DNA of 12,057 nucleotides from an uncultured bacterium (GCA_929200685.1 CAKNAO010000013.1:1-12057); one strand, 5' to 3'; positions 1 through 9,407 are shown, numbered from the stretch's first letter. Notes: generated by a model not told the origin, from the letters alone. A program made the numbers and translations.

Positions 1-737
1 TTATTAATATTTGCTAAATAATTAATTTTTTTTCTTAATTTTTTAGTAGGAAAAGGTAATTCATCTTGTGCATGAGCTCATATTAAAGTTAATCAATTAA
101 CAAACATTTTATAAATATCCATCCATTCTTTAATATAAGCACTATATTTATCTAAAGAATTGTATGCATTTAAAAAGATTTTTTCTTCTTCTTTAGAAAG
201 TTCTTGAGATTCAATGTAATAAGCAAGATCAAAATGTTTATCACCCATTGTTGCATATTCTCAATCAACTAACCAAATTTTTCCATTTTTGTCTTTTATT
301 ATATTAGATCATCAAAAATCATTATGACAAGGATTTATTTTATTCATTTTTGTTATTAAATTATTCATTTTTTTTCAATAAAGATCTACCTCTTTAATTT
401 TTAAGTATTTTTCATGAATAATTTTTATATAAGCATTAACTCTTTGGCGTAAATTATTTTTAGGTAACTTAATTTTTGATTTATGCAAGATTCTCATATT
501 AATGGCTAATTTTTTTAAATCTTTATGTGAAGGTTTTTTTAGTATTTTACCTTCTATTAATTTTCAAGTTATTTTTTTTTGATTATTATCAATTAAATTT
601 GGCACAAAATTAAAAATATTTAAAACTTTATAATCTATTTTATGATTAAAACCAGTATAAGTTTTTTCAATAATTAAATTATTATTTTCAATTACTTTTT
701 TTTTGTTTGTATATCCTAATTTAATATTTTTTTTCAT
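1..737 (-). CDS. Choline/ethanolamine kinase-like phosphotransferase (LicA type), 3' end outside window
   Basis: At least 245 codons read from ATG at 737 with no stop before the window edge, so the C-terminus is missing. Residues 138-145 read HNDFWWSN, matching the HxDxxxxN catalytic (Brenner) motif with H138, D140 and N145. DWEY follows at 158-161, whose Asp corresponds to the metal-binding Asp. A short TGFNHK stretch near residue 28 may be the reduced nucleotide-binding loop. This pattern is typical of the small choline kinase/APH fold proteins found in mycoplasmas, which phosphorylate choline or a similar amino alcohol in the cytoplasm with ATP. The phosphocholine would probably feed membrane lipid or glycolipid head groups, which is family knowledge and not shown here. 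Several in-frame TGA codons encode Trp, for example two in the catalytic motif. The gene diverges from the transporter operon and has no Shine-Dalgarno; a TATAAT lies 10 bases from the ATG. Another APH-fold kinase is possible. Confidence 0.82.
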
Positions 738-747
738 AATATATTAG

Positions 748-753
748 ATTATA
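748..753 (-). promoter_or_regulatory. -10 box of the choline kinase-like gene
   Basis: On the minus strand a perfect TATAAT runs from 753 to 748, and only ten bases separate it from the ATG at 737. A start site 6-8 bases beyond the box would leave just a few bases before the ATG, so the transcript is probably leaderless or nearly so. I saw no convincing -35 box, which is common in mycoplasmas. Confidence 0.55.
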
Positions 754-819
754 TATTTTTTAGATAATTTATTTTTTAAAATTGTTATAAAAAAATAATT
801 TTAAAATTAATCAATAAAT

Positions 820-825
820 TATAAT
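820..825 (+). promoter_or_regulatory. -10 box of the nuclease/ABC transporter operon
   Basis: A perfect TATAAT ends 11 bases before the ATG at 837, so the predicted start site falls at about 831-833. There is no purine-rich ribosome-binding site before the ATG. Together these suggest a leaderless or near-leaderless message for the first gene of the operon. Confidence 0.55.
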
Positions 826-836
826 AAGTTTAAAGT

Positions 837-3653
837 ATGAAAAATAAACCTTATTTTAAAAAATTTAGAAAAAAGTTTATCCTAGGAGTAGGTACCATTT
901 CAACTCTTGCTGTTCCTATTGCTACTACTATTTCTTGTGGTTCATTATTAGGGAGTTGGGGTTCTGATTCTGAAGGAAAGTATGATTCTGTAAATGATAA
1001 AAAAATAGTTATTCAAACAACTTGAAGTACTGGTGGAAGACAACTTGAAGCTTTAAGGCAAGTTGTTCAAAATTACAATAATACTGAAAAAAGTAAATCA
1101 GGATTTATGAAAGTAGTAATTGAAAAAGTTCAAGGTGGTTATGGCACAGTTGCAAAACAAGCAATTACTAAAATTCAATCAAAAGATACTAGAACATTAC
1201 CAAATCTTTATATTGATTATCCAGGTTCTGTTGGTATGATCAATCCTTATGGAATGGCATATGATGTTTCTGATGTTATTAAAAAAGAATGATTTGAAGA
1301 AATTTTTTTAAAAGAAAATGATAATATTTCTGGTGTTAAAAAAGGTGGAATTTATTCTGTTCCATTAGCAAAATCTACACAAGCACTTATTTATAATAAA
1401 CCACTTCTTAAATGAATGATTGAAAAAATGCAATTAGTAGGTTTAAGTTTTCAAATTCCTAATTCTGGAACATTAAAAGAAATAATGGATCATTCAATTT
1501 CTTCATTCGATAGAAGTGCAATTAAAAAACAATGAGGAAAATTAAAAAGTAATGCAAATGTTAGTAAAATAAAATTAAGTAATGATGTTTTTTCAAATTA
1601 TCACTCATTATTTGATTTTATTAATAAAGTTCAAGTTTTATTTGAAAATCCTGGTAGAGGAAATATATTAGGTTTTGATTCAATTACTAATTTTGTGTAC
1701 TTAATGTCAAGTTTGATGACACAAAATCAAGAATCTAAATTTTTATTTTCTAAAAATAAAAAAACTTCTTGAGTTGATTATAATTTCTTAAAAAAAGGTT
1801 CTAAAGAACAAGAATTATTTCAAAAAATTTATGGCGATTATATTAAACCTAGTTTAGATACAAATGCATTATGAGTTGGTGATGGTGGTGAATATGGATC
1901 TAATCGTCTTAAAAAACATCAAATGGCAATTTCAGTTGGTTCTACAGCTGGATTACATTATTCATATTCAGGTAATAGTGTTTCTGAAGATTTAAATAAA
2001 CAAGAAGTTGGGTTTCAATTACCAATTAACAAATTTAAATCTACAATTGAATTAGTCAATGGTAAAGAACTTGATTGAAATAATGTAAATGCAATTATTC
2101 AACAAGGCCCTTCATTTAATACCATTCATATAAACGAAGAAGAAAATAGAGCAACTAAAAGATTTTTAAAATGATTTTATAGAAATAAAACTGCATTGAT
2201 GGAAGAAAAAATACCTGTTGATTATTTTTCTTCAAGATCAGCATATGTTGTCCCTCTAAAAGGTTCATTTGAAGATAATTCTGTTATTTATAATGAAATT
2301 GCTTCAAAAACTTTTTCATCTTTAAAAGGTTCTTCACTAGGAGTTAAAGCTTCTTATGATGCAATTAAAAGAGAAATAGAAAATCAAAAAAATTCAAAGA
2401 AAAATTCTAGTTTTGTTTTTACACCAGTAGATGGCTTAACTTCTTCAATGAGAACAATGATTGATTCTCAAATATCTGCTTCAAGAAATTCAAAATTAAA
2501 TGGAAATCAACCATATGATAAAGGAACAATTTGACTTAATCTTAGAAGACAAGCAATCATAGATCAAATAATTCCTGATGATGGTACATTATCTACTAAA
2601 TATATTTATCCAAATATGTTAAAAAGAAATTTTTCTGATATTAATTGAGAAAAATTTTCACATATTGATGGTGTGATAGAAAAATGAACTGATGGTGATA
2701 CTCCAGTTATTAAAGTTACATCTAATTCAGGTCATAGTAGTACTAAAGAATTTAAACCAGGTCAATTTTTAAGTATAAGAGTTGCTGCAATTGATACTCC
2801 AGAATCTAATGTTAAATTAGGAGATATGAAATTTAAATTCCCAGATGGTAAAGGTGGATTTAAATATGATATTTTAGATGATAAAATAATGGGTGAAATA
2901 ATTGAAAAATATGAAAATTTAGGAAAACCATTGTATTCAAAATATCGTTATTCTGATACAACAACTTTTTATAATAAATTAAGTGTAAATCCAAAACAAG
3001 AACATAATTATTGAAGAAATATTTGAGTGGATATAAAAAATGGTGAAGATTATCAAGAAATAGAAGATGAAGAAGATAGAACTTTTAATTTTAGGAAAGT
3101 TGAATTTACTAAAGATAAAAAAAAGTATAAATTAGTTTCAGAATCTGCATTAAGAGAGGGAAGATGAGGTTATAAAGCAACAAAATTTGGTGAAAATTCA
3201 TTACCAAAAGGAAGTAAAGTTAGAATAGCAACAAATGGTGCTCGATCTTATAGAAGAGTTGTTGGTTCAATTTTTTATGGAGAAAATTTAGGGAAAAATT
3301 ATGCAGTTGAAATTATTAAATCCGGAAAAACAATGCCGTCTTTAACAAATCCTGCAGAAGTTTTAAATAAAAACTCAATTATGTGACATTTAGGTCAAGT
3401 AATAGCAGATTCATTTAATTATGTTCTTGAAAATCCAATTGGGTTATTCAAAAAACAAGAAGGATATTCAACAATTGCCGAATTTTTAAGTGATACACTT
3501 TTAACTCATGGTTCTACTGATTATAGTGCTCTACTTAAAACTAAAAAGGACAAAAAATTTGGTACAGTCTATGATTATATGAGAATTAGAAAACCAAATC
3601 TAAGTTTATATAGAAAAAAAATAAATAATAATGTAGTAAATGGAGGTGGTTAG
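837..3653 (+). CDS. Lipoprotein: ABC solute-binding domain fused to a thermonuclease (SNase-like) domain
   Basis: This 938-aa protein stays open only with TGA as Trp. Residues 1-33 form a lipoprotein signal (KK/RKK, a hydrophobic run, then TIS) with the lipidated Cys at 34, placing it outside the membrane. Residues about 55-575 look like a family-1 (UgpB/MalE-type) binding protein: a GGIYSVPLAKSTQALIYNK segment near 170-190 and a closing FTPVDGLTSSMRTMID segment near 540. Residues about 610-860 resemble staphylococcal nuclease: DGDT at 619-622, R648, DTPE at 653-656 and YRR at 805-807 match D21, R35, D40, E43 and R87 of the model enzyme. About 105 extra residues sit between E656 and R807. The likely role is cutting extracellular nucleic acid and delivering the products to the adjacent ATPase and permeases. 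In M. genitalium and M. pneumoniae a separate SNase lipoprotein (MG186/MPN133) sits beside the same transporter genes, as recalled. The catalytic residues look intact; the substrate is inferred. Confidence 0.87.
3642..3646 (+). promoter_or_regulatory. Shine-Dalgarno GGAGG inside the end of the binding-protein gene
   Basis: GGAGG, continuing as GGAGGTGG, is encoded by the last Gly codons of the upstream gene. It ends 12 bases before the ATG at 3659. It is one of only two strong ribosome-binding sites in the window and fixes the start of the ATPase gene. Confidence 0.6.
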
Positions 3654-3658
3654 TTAAA

Positions 3659-5479
3659 ATGAAATTAGAAAAATTAGAAAAAAAAGATATTGAGAAAAAA
3701 TTATTTATAGTCAATAAAGCTAAAAAAAGTTATGCTAAAAAATTAGGTACAAATGCAATTGAAATAAAAAATTTAATAGTTGATTTTGGTGAATCAATTG
3801 CTGTTAATAATGTTTCTTGAGCAATTAAAAAAGGTGAATTAGTTACTTTACTTGGACCATCAGGTTGTGGAAAAACTACTACTCTTAATGCAATTGCTGG
3901 TCTTTTAACTCCAACATCTGGTCAAATATTTTTTAATGGTAAAGATGTTACAAAACTTTCTCCTCAAGAAAGAAATTTAGGACTTGTTTTTCAAAATTAT
4001 GCTCTTTATCCTCATATGAATGTTTATAAAAATATTGCTTTTCCATTAATTAATGATAAAGATTGAAAAAAATCAATTTTTAAAAAAAATAAAATTAATA
4101 AATTAGAAAATGAAATAGTTAAATATAAAAGAAGTGGTAAAATTTCTAATAAAGAAATTGAAATCTTAAGAGCTAAATTTTTTGATATGTATGATGTTGA
4201 AAGAGAAACTAAAACATATTTAAATAATTTATTAATAGAATGAAATTCTGGAGTGGACAAAATTAATTCTGAATTAAATTCTGCAAAACCAACTAAAGAT
4301 TTAAGACTTTCAACTTTTGCTAAAAAAATTCTACTTGATCTTTTAAAAATTAAAAATAAAAGAAAAGAATTTATTAAATTAAATAAAGAAAATAAAAGTG
4401 AAAAAAAATATATTAATCAAATTCAAAATTTTAAAAATCAAATTAAAGATTTGAATAAAAAATATGATGAAGGAAGAAAATTAATTTTTGATCAAGAAAA
4501 GAAAAAAATTCAAAATATTAAAGATAGACTTAAAAAAGCAAAATTAGAAAAAAAAGAATCTAATTTTGTGAAAAAAATTAAAAAAGCAAAAGAAAGATTT
4601 TATAAACTTCCAAAAATTGCAAAATTTGATTTTTTAAATTATCAAAAAAGTCTTGTAGAAAAATTACCTAAAGAAATTAAATTAACAAAAGAAGATTTAA
4701 AAATAATTCAAGAAAATAAAAAGAAAATTATTAAAGTAAAAGTTGCCATTCATAAAGAAGTAATGGCAGTTGCTGAAAAAGTTGGAATTGTTAAAAATCT
4801 TAAGAAAAAACCTACTAAACTTTCTGGTGGACAACAACAACGTGTTGCAATTGCAAGAGCAATTGTTAGAAAACCTAAAGTTTTATTAATGGATGAACCT
4901 CTTTCAAATCTTGATGCTAAATTAAGAATTGCAACAAGAGAATGAATTAAAAGTATTCAAAAAGAACTTGGTATTACAACAATATTTGTTACTCATGATC
5001 AAGAAGAAGCTATGGCTATTTCTGATAAAGTTGTTTTAATGGATTTTGGTAATGTTCAACAAATTGGTACTCCAATGGATTTATATGAAAAACCTACTAA
5101 TGAATTTGTGGCTAAATTTCTTGGTATGCCTGAAATGAAAACTTTTGATGGAAAAATTAATGAAAATGGTGAATTAACTTATAATTCAAAATTAATTGGA
5201 AAATCTAAAAAACTTAAAAACAAAGATGTTATTTTTGGTTCTCGTGCTGAACATCTTCGAGAACTTTCAAAAGATGGTTTTTTAGCAAAAATAATTCATT
5301 TAGATTTTCTTGGTAGAGAAACACTTGCTACTTTAAAACATGAAAATGAAAAACAATTTAAAATGTTTTTAACTAAAAAGAAAATTTATAAAATTGGTGA
5401 AAAAATTTATTTTGGTTTTCCAAAAGATAGTGTTTATATATTTGATAAAAAAACTAAAGAAAGAGTGGGTGTTATTTAA
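3659..5479 (+). CDS. ABC transporter ATPase (MalK/UgpC type) with a large coiled-coil insertion
   Basis: This 606-aa cytoplasmic ATPase energises the two permeases that follow. All nucleotide-binding motifs are present: Walker A GPSGCGKTT at 66-74, Q-loop Q112, signature LSGGQ at 388-392, Walker B ending LLMDEP with D412 and E413, D-loop SNLD at 416-419 and the switch His at 446. The C-terminal part, from about 490, resembles the MalK regulatory (TOBE/OB) domain, which assigns it to the sugar or polyol-phosphate CUT1 family. The Q-loop to signature distance is 276 residues against roughly 50 in ordinary members. The difference is a Lys/Glu-rich, helix-forming insert at about 133-358, placed in the helical subdomain that contacts the permeases. 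M. genitalium MG187 and M. pneumoniae MPN134 are also near 585 aa as I recall, so the insert may be an old mycoplasma feature. The gene starts 5 bases after the previous stop, and its stop overlaps the next ATG. Confidence 0.93.
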
Positions 5480-6483
5480 TGTATTTTTTTAAAAAAAGAC
5501 TTGTTGAAGATTCAAATAAAAAAGAAGTTGATTTAGCAATTGTTAATAAAGAAACAAAATGATGAAAACCATTATTATTAATGGGGCCTACATTAATTTT
5601 AATTTTATTGTTTACTATTATTCCATTTTTGGCAGCAGCAACTGATGCTTTCCAAACTACGCCTGATAGAAATGACCCTTTAAAAAGAGTTGCTAGTTTT
5701 GAACAATTTTCATTTTTATTTCGTGATCCTGCATTTCATAAAGCTTTGTCTAATTCTCTTTTATATGCATTTATTTCAGTTCCATTAACAATGTTCATTG
5801 CTATAATAATTTCTGCTGCATTATCTAATTTATTAAGAAAGACATTAAAAGGATTTTTCCAGACTTTATTTTTCTTACCATATATTACTTCGACTGTTGC
5901 TATTGGATTGGCATTTGCCTATTTATTTGATGCTGATACTGGACTTTTAAATAAAATATTAGGTCAAAGAGTTCCTTGACTTACAGAACCAGAAGGAAAT
6001 TCAGCTTTAAAAGCTATGCTTATTTATGGTGTTTGAAGAGGAATTGCATTTAATGTTTTAATTTATACATCAGCAATGCTTAGTGTAGATAGAAAACTAT
6101 ATAAATCAGCTTCTATTGATGGAGCAGGACCAATAAAACAATTTTTTGCAATTACTTTACCTTCTATTTCAAGAACTACTACTTTTTTGTTAACAATTGG
6201 TGTAATTGGAGCAATTAAAGTTTTTCCATTAGCATTATTTAAAAATAATCCTCAAGATGCTTTGGATAATGGTGGTTCTACACTTTTAATTTATATATAT
6301 GCAAAGTTACAAGTTTCACATAATTATATGTTGGCTGGTGCAGCATCATTAATGATTCTTGTAGTTTCTATTTTATTTTCATTTTCAGTTAGAAAAGGAT
6401 TAAGTTTAACTATTAATTTAGTTAACATGTGAAAGGAGAAAAATGTTGAAAATAAAATTAAAGCTTCAAGAAAAGTTTTCTAA
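5479..6483 (+). CDS. ABC transporter permease, MalF/UgpA type
   Basis: This 334-aa membrane protein is the first of two permease subunits. Six hydrophobic segments are visible, at about residues 31-53, 92-121, 126-152, 175-198, 230-252 and 290-312. The cytoplasmic EAA loop that docks on the ATPase is at about 208-227, with core SIDGAGPIKQFFAITLP including D214, G215 and A216. The ATG shares its A with the preceding TAA (TAATG), so translation is probably coupled to the ATPase gene; a weak GAGTGGG lies upstream. Under the standard code the protein would end early at several TGA codons, including one at 6430, but with TGA as Trp it runs to TAA at 6481 and overlaps the next gene by 41 bases. Homology places it in the CUT1 sugar/glycerol-phosphate importer family, but its context beside a nuclease suggests a nucleic-acid breakdown product as cargo. 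Confidence 0.92.
6435..6438 (+). promoter_or_regulatory. Shine-Dalgarno GGAG for the second permease
   Basis: AAAGGAG sits inside the 3' end of the first permease gene and ends four bases before the ATG at 6443. It decides for this ATG over the next in-frame Met codon (residue 26), and so establishes the 41-base gene overlap. Confidence 0.6.
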
Positions 6484-7384
6484 ATTTAAATTAAATAAAA
6501 ATTCAGAAAAAGTTTCAATGCAAGTATCTACTTCTTCTATTTTATGAATTATTATTTCTAGTTTATTAAAAATATTTATTTTGGTTTTTTTTGGATTATT
6601 AGTACTTTTTCCATTTTATTATATGATTTCAACTTCATTAATGACTAATGAAGAAGTTATTGACACAGCTAAAACTCATTTATTACCTCAAGAAGCACAA
6701 TGAAAAAATTATTCTAATGCTTTTGCTGAAGGTTATTGAATTGCTATATTTGTTTCATTTTTAATAGCAACTATTACAATCTTTTTAAAAACAATTGTTA
6801 CTATTTTATTAGGATATGCTTTTTCAATTAGAAAACATAAAGGCAAAAAGATTCTTTGAGCATTCTTTTTATCATTAATGATGTTACCAGAGATTGCTTT
6901 ACTTTCTGGACAATATCAAATGATTGTTAAACTTGAATGACATTATGGAAATTCAGTATTATTAGGACTATTTGTTCCATTTATAGCTTCTGTTTTTTCA
7001 GCTATAATGTTTAAAAATTCATTTGAAGCAATTCCAGATCAAATGAAAGAATCATCAATGATTGATGGTGCAAGTGGAATTATTTATTTTTTAAAAGTTG
7101 CTATTCCAATGGTTAAAACAACAATATTAACAGTAATTGTATTAACAGCATTTGCTTCTTGAAATTCATATATGTGACCAGCACTTCTTTTACAAGGTAA
7201 AAAAATTCAAACAATTCCTACATGAGTGTTTACAACTGGTAAAAATGCTGATGATGAGTTAATAATCCCTATTAGAATGGCAGGAACAGTAATAGCAATC
7301 TTGCCTATGTTTTTTGTTTATTTTGGATTTAGAAGAAAAATTATGCAAGCAATTTCAAGGCAAGGAATTGCAACCAAAGGATAA
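6443..7384 (+). CDS. ABC transporter permease, MalG/UgpE type
   Basis: This 313-aa membrane protein is the partner of the preceding permease. Hydrophobic segments begin near residues 33, 93, 130, 172, 230 and 280, giving the usual six spans. The EAA loop reads KESSMIDGASGIIYFLKVAIP, with D208, G209 and A210. The N-terminus is Lys-rich and cytoplasmic, and the C-terminus ends shortly after the last span, as in MalG-type subunits. The gene begins inside the upstream permease in another frame, with a strong ribosome-binding site, and is followed after 11 bases by the next gene. The two permeases and the ATPase dimer would form the complete importer with the lipid-anchored binding/nuclease protein outside. 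No substrate can be read from the permease sequences alone. Confidence 0.92.
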
Positions 7385-7395
7385 GTTGGTAAATT

Positions 7396-8235
7396 ATGGG
7401 TTGAAAATGAAAAATATTTAAAATAACTTCACTAACAGTTTTAGGATTAGGAACAATAACAACTATAATTGTTGGTTTTGTTATTGCTAATAAAGTTGAT
7501 GAAAAAAATGCTCCTCCAATAAATGAAAAATCTTTAGAATATGAAGGTTTTGGACATGATCTTGATGATATTTCTATTGAACAAATTAAGGTTTTAGCCA
7601 ATACCAACAGTTCTTTATTTACAAAACCATCTGATATAACAGTTCTTACTAAAGAAAAAGTTTCAAAATGAAAAATTGACATTCCTGGAGTAACTTTTGC
7701 TTTAAAAGATAAAGTTGATGGTTCTTCTTCTTGAGCTTTTAATGATGAAGAAGGTTCTCTTTCATATGATATTGTTGCTTCAAAAGGTTCAAAAAATAGA
7801 ATTTTTAATGTTGTTTTTGCTCCTGGTAGTTTTTTATCAACAAATATGATAAAAATTCGAAATTGAACCCAATTATCTAGTGATGGAAGAAAAGCAAGGT
7901 ATCCTAGTCAAAGAATTAATCTTCAAAAAATTTTATTTGATAATGATGATTCAAGATTGTTTCAAAATCTTAAACCTATTGAAATTAAAAAACCTAATAA
8001 GGCTACTATAAATTCAAACTTCAAGAAATTAAATTTTGTTTCTAATTTAAATAAAGAACTTGTTGAATTAGAAATTACTAAGTGAGATATAAGTGTTTGA
8101 ACTTTAAGAAAAAGAGGACAAGAACCAAAACCATATGGTAAATTAACAATTGGAATTAAATTTACATATAATTCAAATAATATAGTTTATACAATTTTTG
8201 AATTACCATTTTTAAAAACACCAAATTCTTCTTAA
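7396..8235 (+). CDS. Single-pass membrane protein of unknown function, last gene of the operon
   Basis: I do not recognise this 279-aa protein. It begins MGWKWKIFK, in which both Trp after Gly-2 and Lys-4 are TGA, followed by one hydrophobic span at about residues 10-31. There is no lipobox Cys, so it is probably an uncleaved signal anchor. The remaining 245 or so residues are hydrophilic, mixed charge, with Trp/Phe-rich beta-like segments, suggesting a globular extracellular domain. The ATG at 7396 is the only usable start: an in-frame TAA precedes it at 7390, and the ATG at 7407 meets a stop after four codons. It starts 11 bases after the second permease and ends just before the terminator, so it is very likely co-transcribed with the transporter. 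It may be an accessory of the nuclease/importer complex, but this rests on position only. As I recall, no counterpart sits at this place in M. genitalium. Confidence 0.85.
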
Positions 8236-8239
8236 AATT

Positions 8240-8270
8240 AAAAAATAAATTAATCTAATTTATTTTTTTT
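8240..8270. terminator. Bidirectional intrinsic terminator between convergent genes
   Basis: The left arm AAAAAATAAATTA (8240-8252) and right arm TAATTTATTTTTT (8256-8268) pair perfectly over 13 bp around a three-base loop, ATC. Each strand ends its arm in a run of T, so the element can serve both the operon from the left and nrnA from the right. The TAA stop codon of nrnA lies inside the left arm. The stem has no G-C pair, so its strength is uncertain. Confidence 0.65.
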
Positions 8271-9236
8271 ATTATATATTTTTAGTTGTTTTTGAGTTTC
8301 TTCAATTATTTTATTAGTTAAATTTCAATCAATATTAATTTTAGCACCAGAGGCTCTTTGATGACCACCACCACCAAATTTTTTAGCAATTTCATTCACT
8401 GGTAATCCTGATGATCTAAATTCTATTCTAATAAAATTTTTCTCTTTATATTCAATGAAAAATATTCATGCTCCAGAATTTTCAATGTTACTTATTAAAT
8501 TAACTTTAGCACAATCTTCTGGTTTAATATTTAATTTTTGTTGATCTTTATGTTTTCATTTTAAATATGCTACTCCATTTTTTAATTTGTAATTGTTTAA
8601 TGTAAATTTTTGAATATTAAGATCTTTTTGAGTTTTTTTATTCATAGATTTATATAATTCATCAAGTTCATTATTTTCAATTTTTTTCAATAATTGACTA
8701 GCAATTTCAAGAGGTCTATAATCATTTAAAGAATATTTAAAAAAACCAGTATCTGTTAATATTCCAAATAAAGCAAGAATTGCATTTTTTGAATTATATT
8801 TTACATTTAACTCTTTTGCAATGTAATAAGCTTGAATTGAACTTGCTCCTAGTGTTGAATCTTGATAAAAAATATTTGCTTTAAAATTAATTTTATTTTT
8901 ATGATGATCAAAACAAATTTTATATCCAGTTTTTTGAAAAAATTCTGAACCATAAATTCTTTCTAAAATAGCATTATCACCAATTATTCCAGTTCAAGTT
9001 TTATCAATTTCTTTACCAGATATTACATCTTTAAAATCAATATTTAAAAATTTAAATCTTTCTTTTAAAAAATCTATTTCAGCAACTCATTTAATGATTT
9101 TTTTTGGAAATTTTGATTTTAAAGATTTTAATAAACCATATGAACAACTTATTGAATCACCATCAGCCATAATGTGGTGAAATAAAACTATTTTTTTAGA
9201 TTCTTTTATTTTTTTTGCTATTAATTTAATTTTCAA
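8250..9236 (-). CDS. nrnA: NrnA-type DHH/DHHA1 phosphodiesterase (nanoRNase / pAp phosphatase)
   Basis: This 328-aa cytoplasmic enzyme is of the normal size for NrnA. The DHH-family metal ligands are visible: HHIMADGDS at 20-28 (D25, D27), IGDNA with D87, the DHH triad at 110-112 and LTDTGFF with D162. The DHHA1 substrate-binding motif GGGGHQRASG lies near 288-297 (H292). The family removes nucleotides from 2-5-mer RNA or DNA and dephosphorylates pAp. The only plausible start is TTG at 9236: an AGG six bases upstream can act as ribosome-binding site, and the first in-frame ATG (Met23) lies inside the catalytic motif. It converges with the transporter operon and shares its terminator. In M. 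genitalium and M. pneumoniae a homologue (mgpA/MG190, MPN140) also lies next to the equivalent transporter genes, as recalled. This supports a functional link: final degradation of imported or internal oligonucleotides. Confidence 0.92.
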
Positions 9237-9259
9237 AATAAACCTATTTTCTTAAAATC

Positions 9260-9270
9260 ATTATATTATA
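9260..9270 (-). promoter_or_regulatory. -10 region of nrnA (two overlapping TATAAT boxes)
   Basis: The minus strand reads TATAATATAAT from 9270 to 9260, so two TATAAT hexamers share one T. Either would place the start site about 15-22 bases before the TTG start codon at 9236, leaving room for the AGG ribosome-binding site. A five-codon ATG...TAG frame inside this leader is probably meaningless. Confidence 0.45.
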
Positions 9271-9407
9271 AAAAATAAAATTTAATTGTCATTTTTTAGT
9301 AGCATTATGTAAGGTAAAAAACAAAAAATAATTTATTTAATTAAATATTTTGAATACTTAAATATTTTTTATTACTAAAAAATAATATTTGTTTTTTAAA
9401 ATATTTA

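Larger units (their letters stand above)
738..836. other. Divergent promoter region between kinase and transporter operon
   Basis: These 99 bases of almost pure A/T hold both outward-facing TATAAT boxes. They also hold a perfect 14-bp palindrome, TAATTTTAAAATTA, at 796-809. The palindrome lies where the -35 region of the rightward promoter would be, so a repressor or activator site is possible, although palindromes this simple occur by chance in such AT-rich DNA. No coding potential was seen. Confidence 0.5.

Noticed and set aside
837..3653. Several short broken ORFs suggesting a decayed pseudogene
   Set aside because: All breaks are TGA codons in a single frame; with TGA as Trp the frame is continuous for 938 codons.
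4024..4260. Minus-strand 78-aa open frame
   Set aside because: Antisense shadow of the ABC ATPase gene, lying in its coiled-coil insert, with no promoter or ribosome-binding site.
7341..7682. Minus-strand 113-aa open frame
   Set aside because: It overlaps the end of the second permease and the start of the unknown membrane protein gene on the opposite strand and has no family features.
9244..9261. Five-codon ATG...TAG frame before nrnA on the minus strand
   Set aside because: Too short, encodes only MILRK, and its ATG sits within or against the -10 region, so it is probably not transcribed in full.
9362..9388. AT hairpin upstream of the EEP-like gene as a terminator or riboswitch
   Set aside because: It lies upstream of both outward promoters and so is not in either predicted transcript; its A/T-only stem is easily produced by chance.
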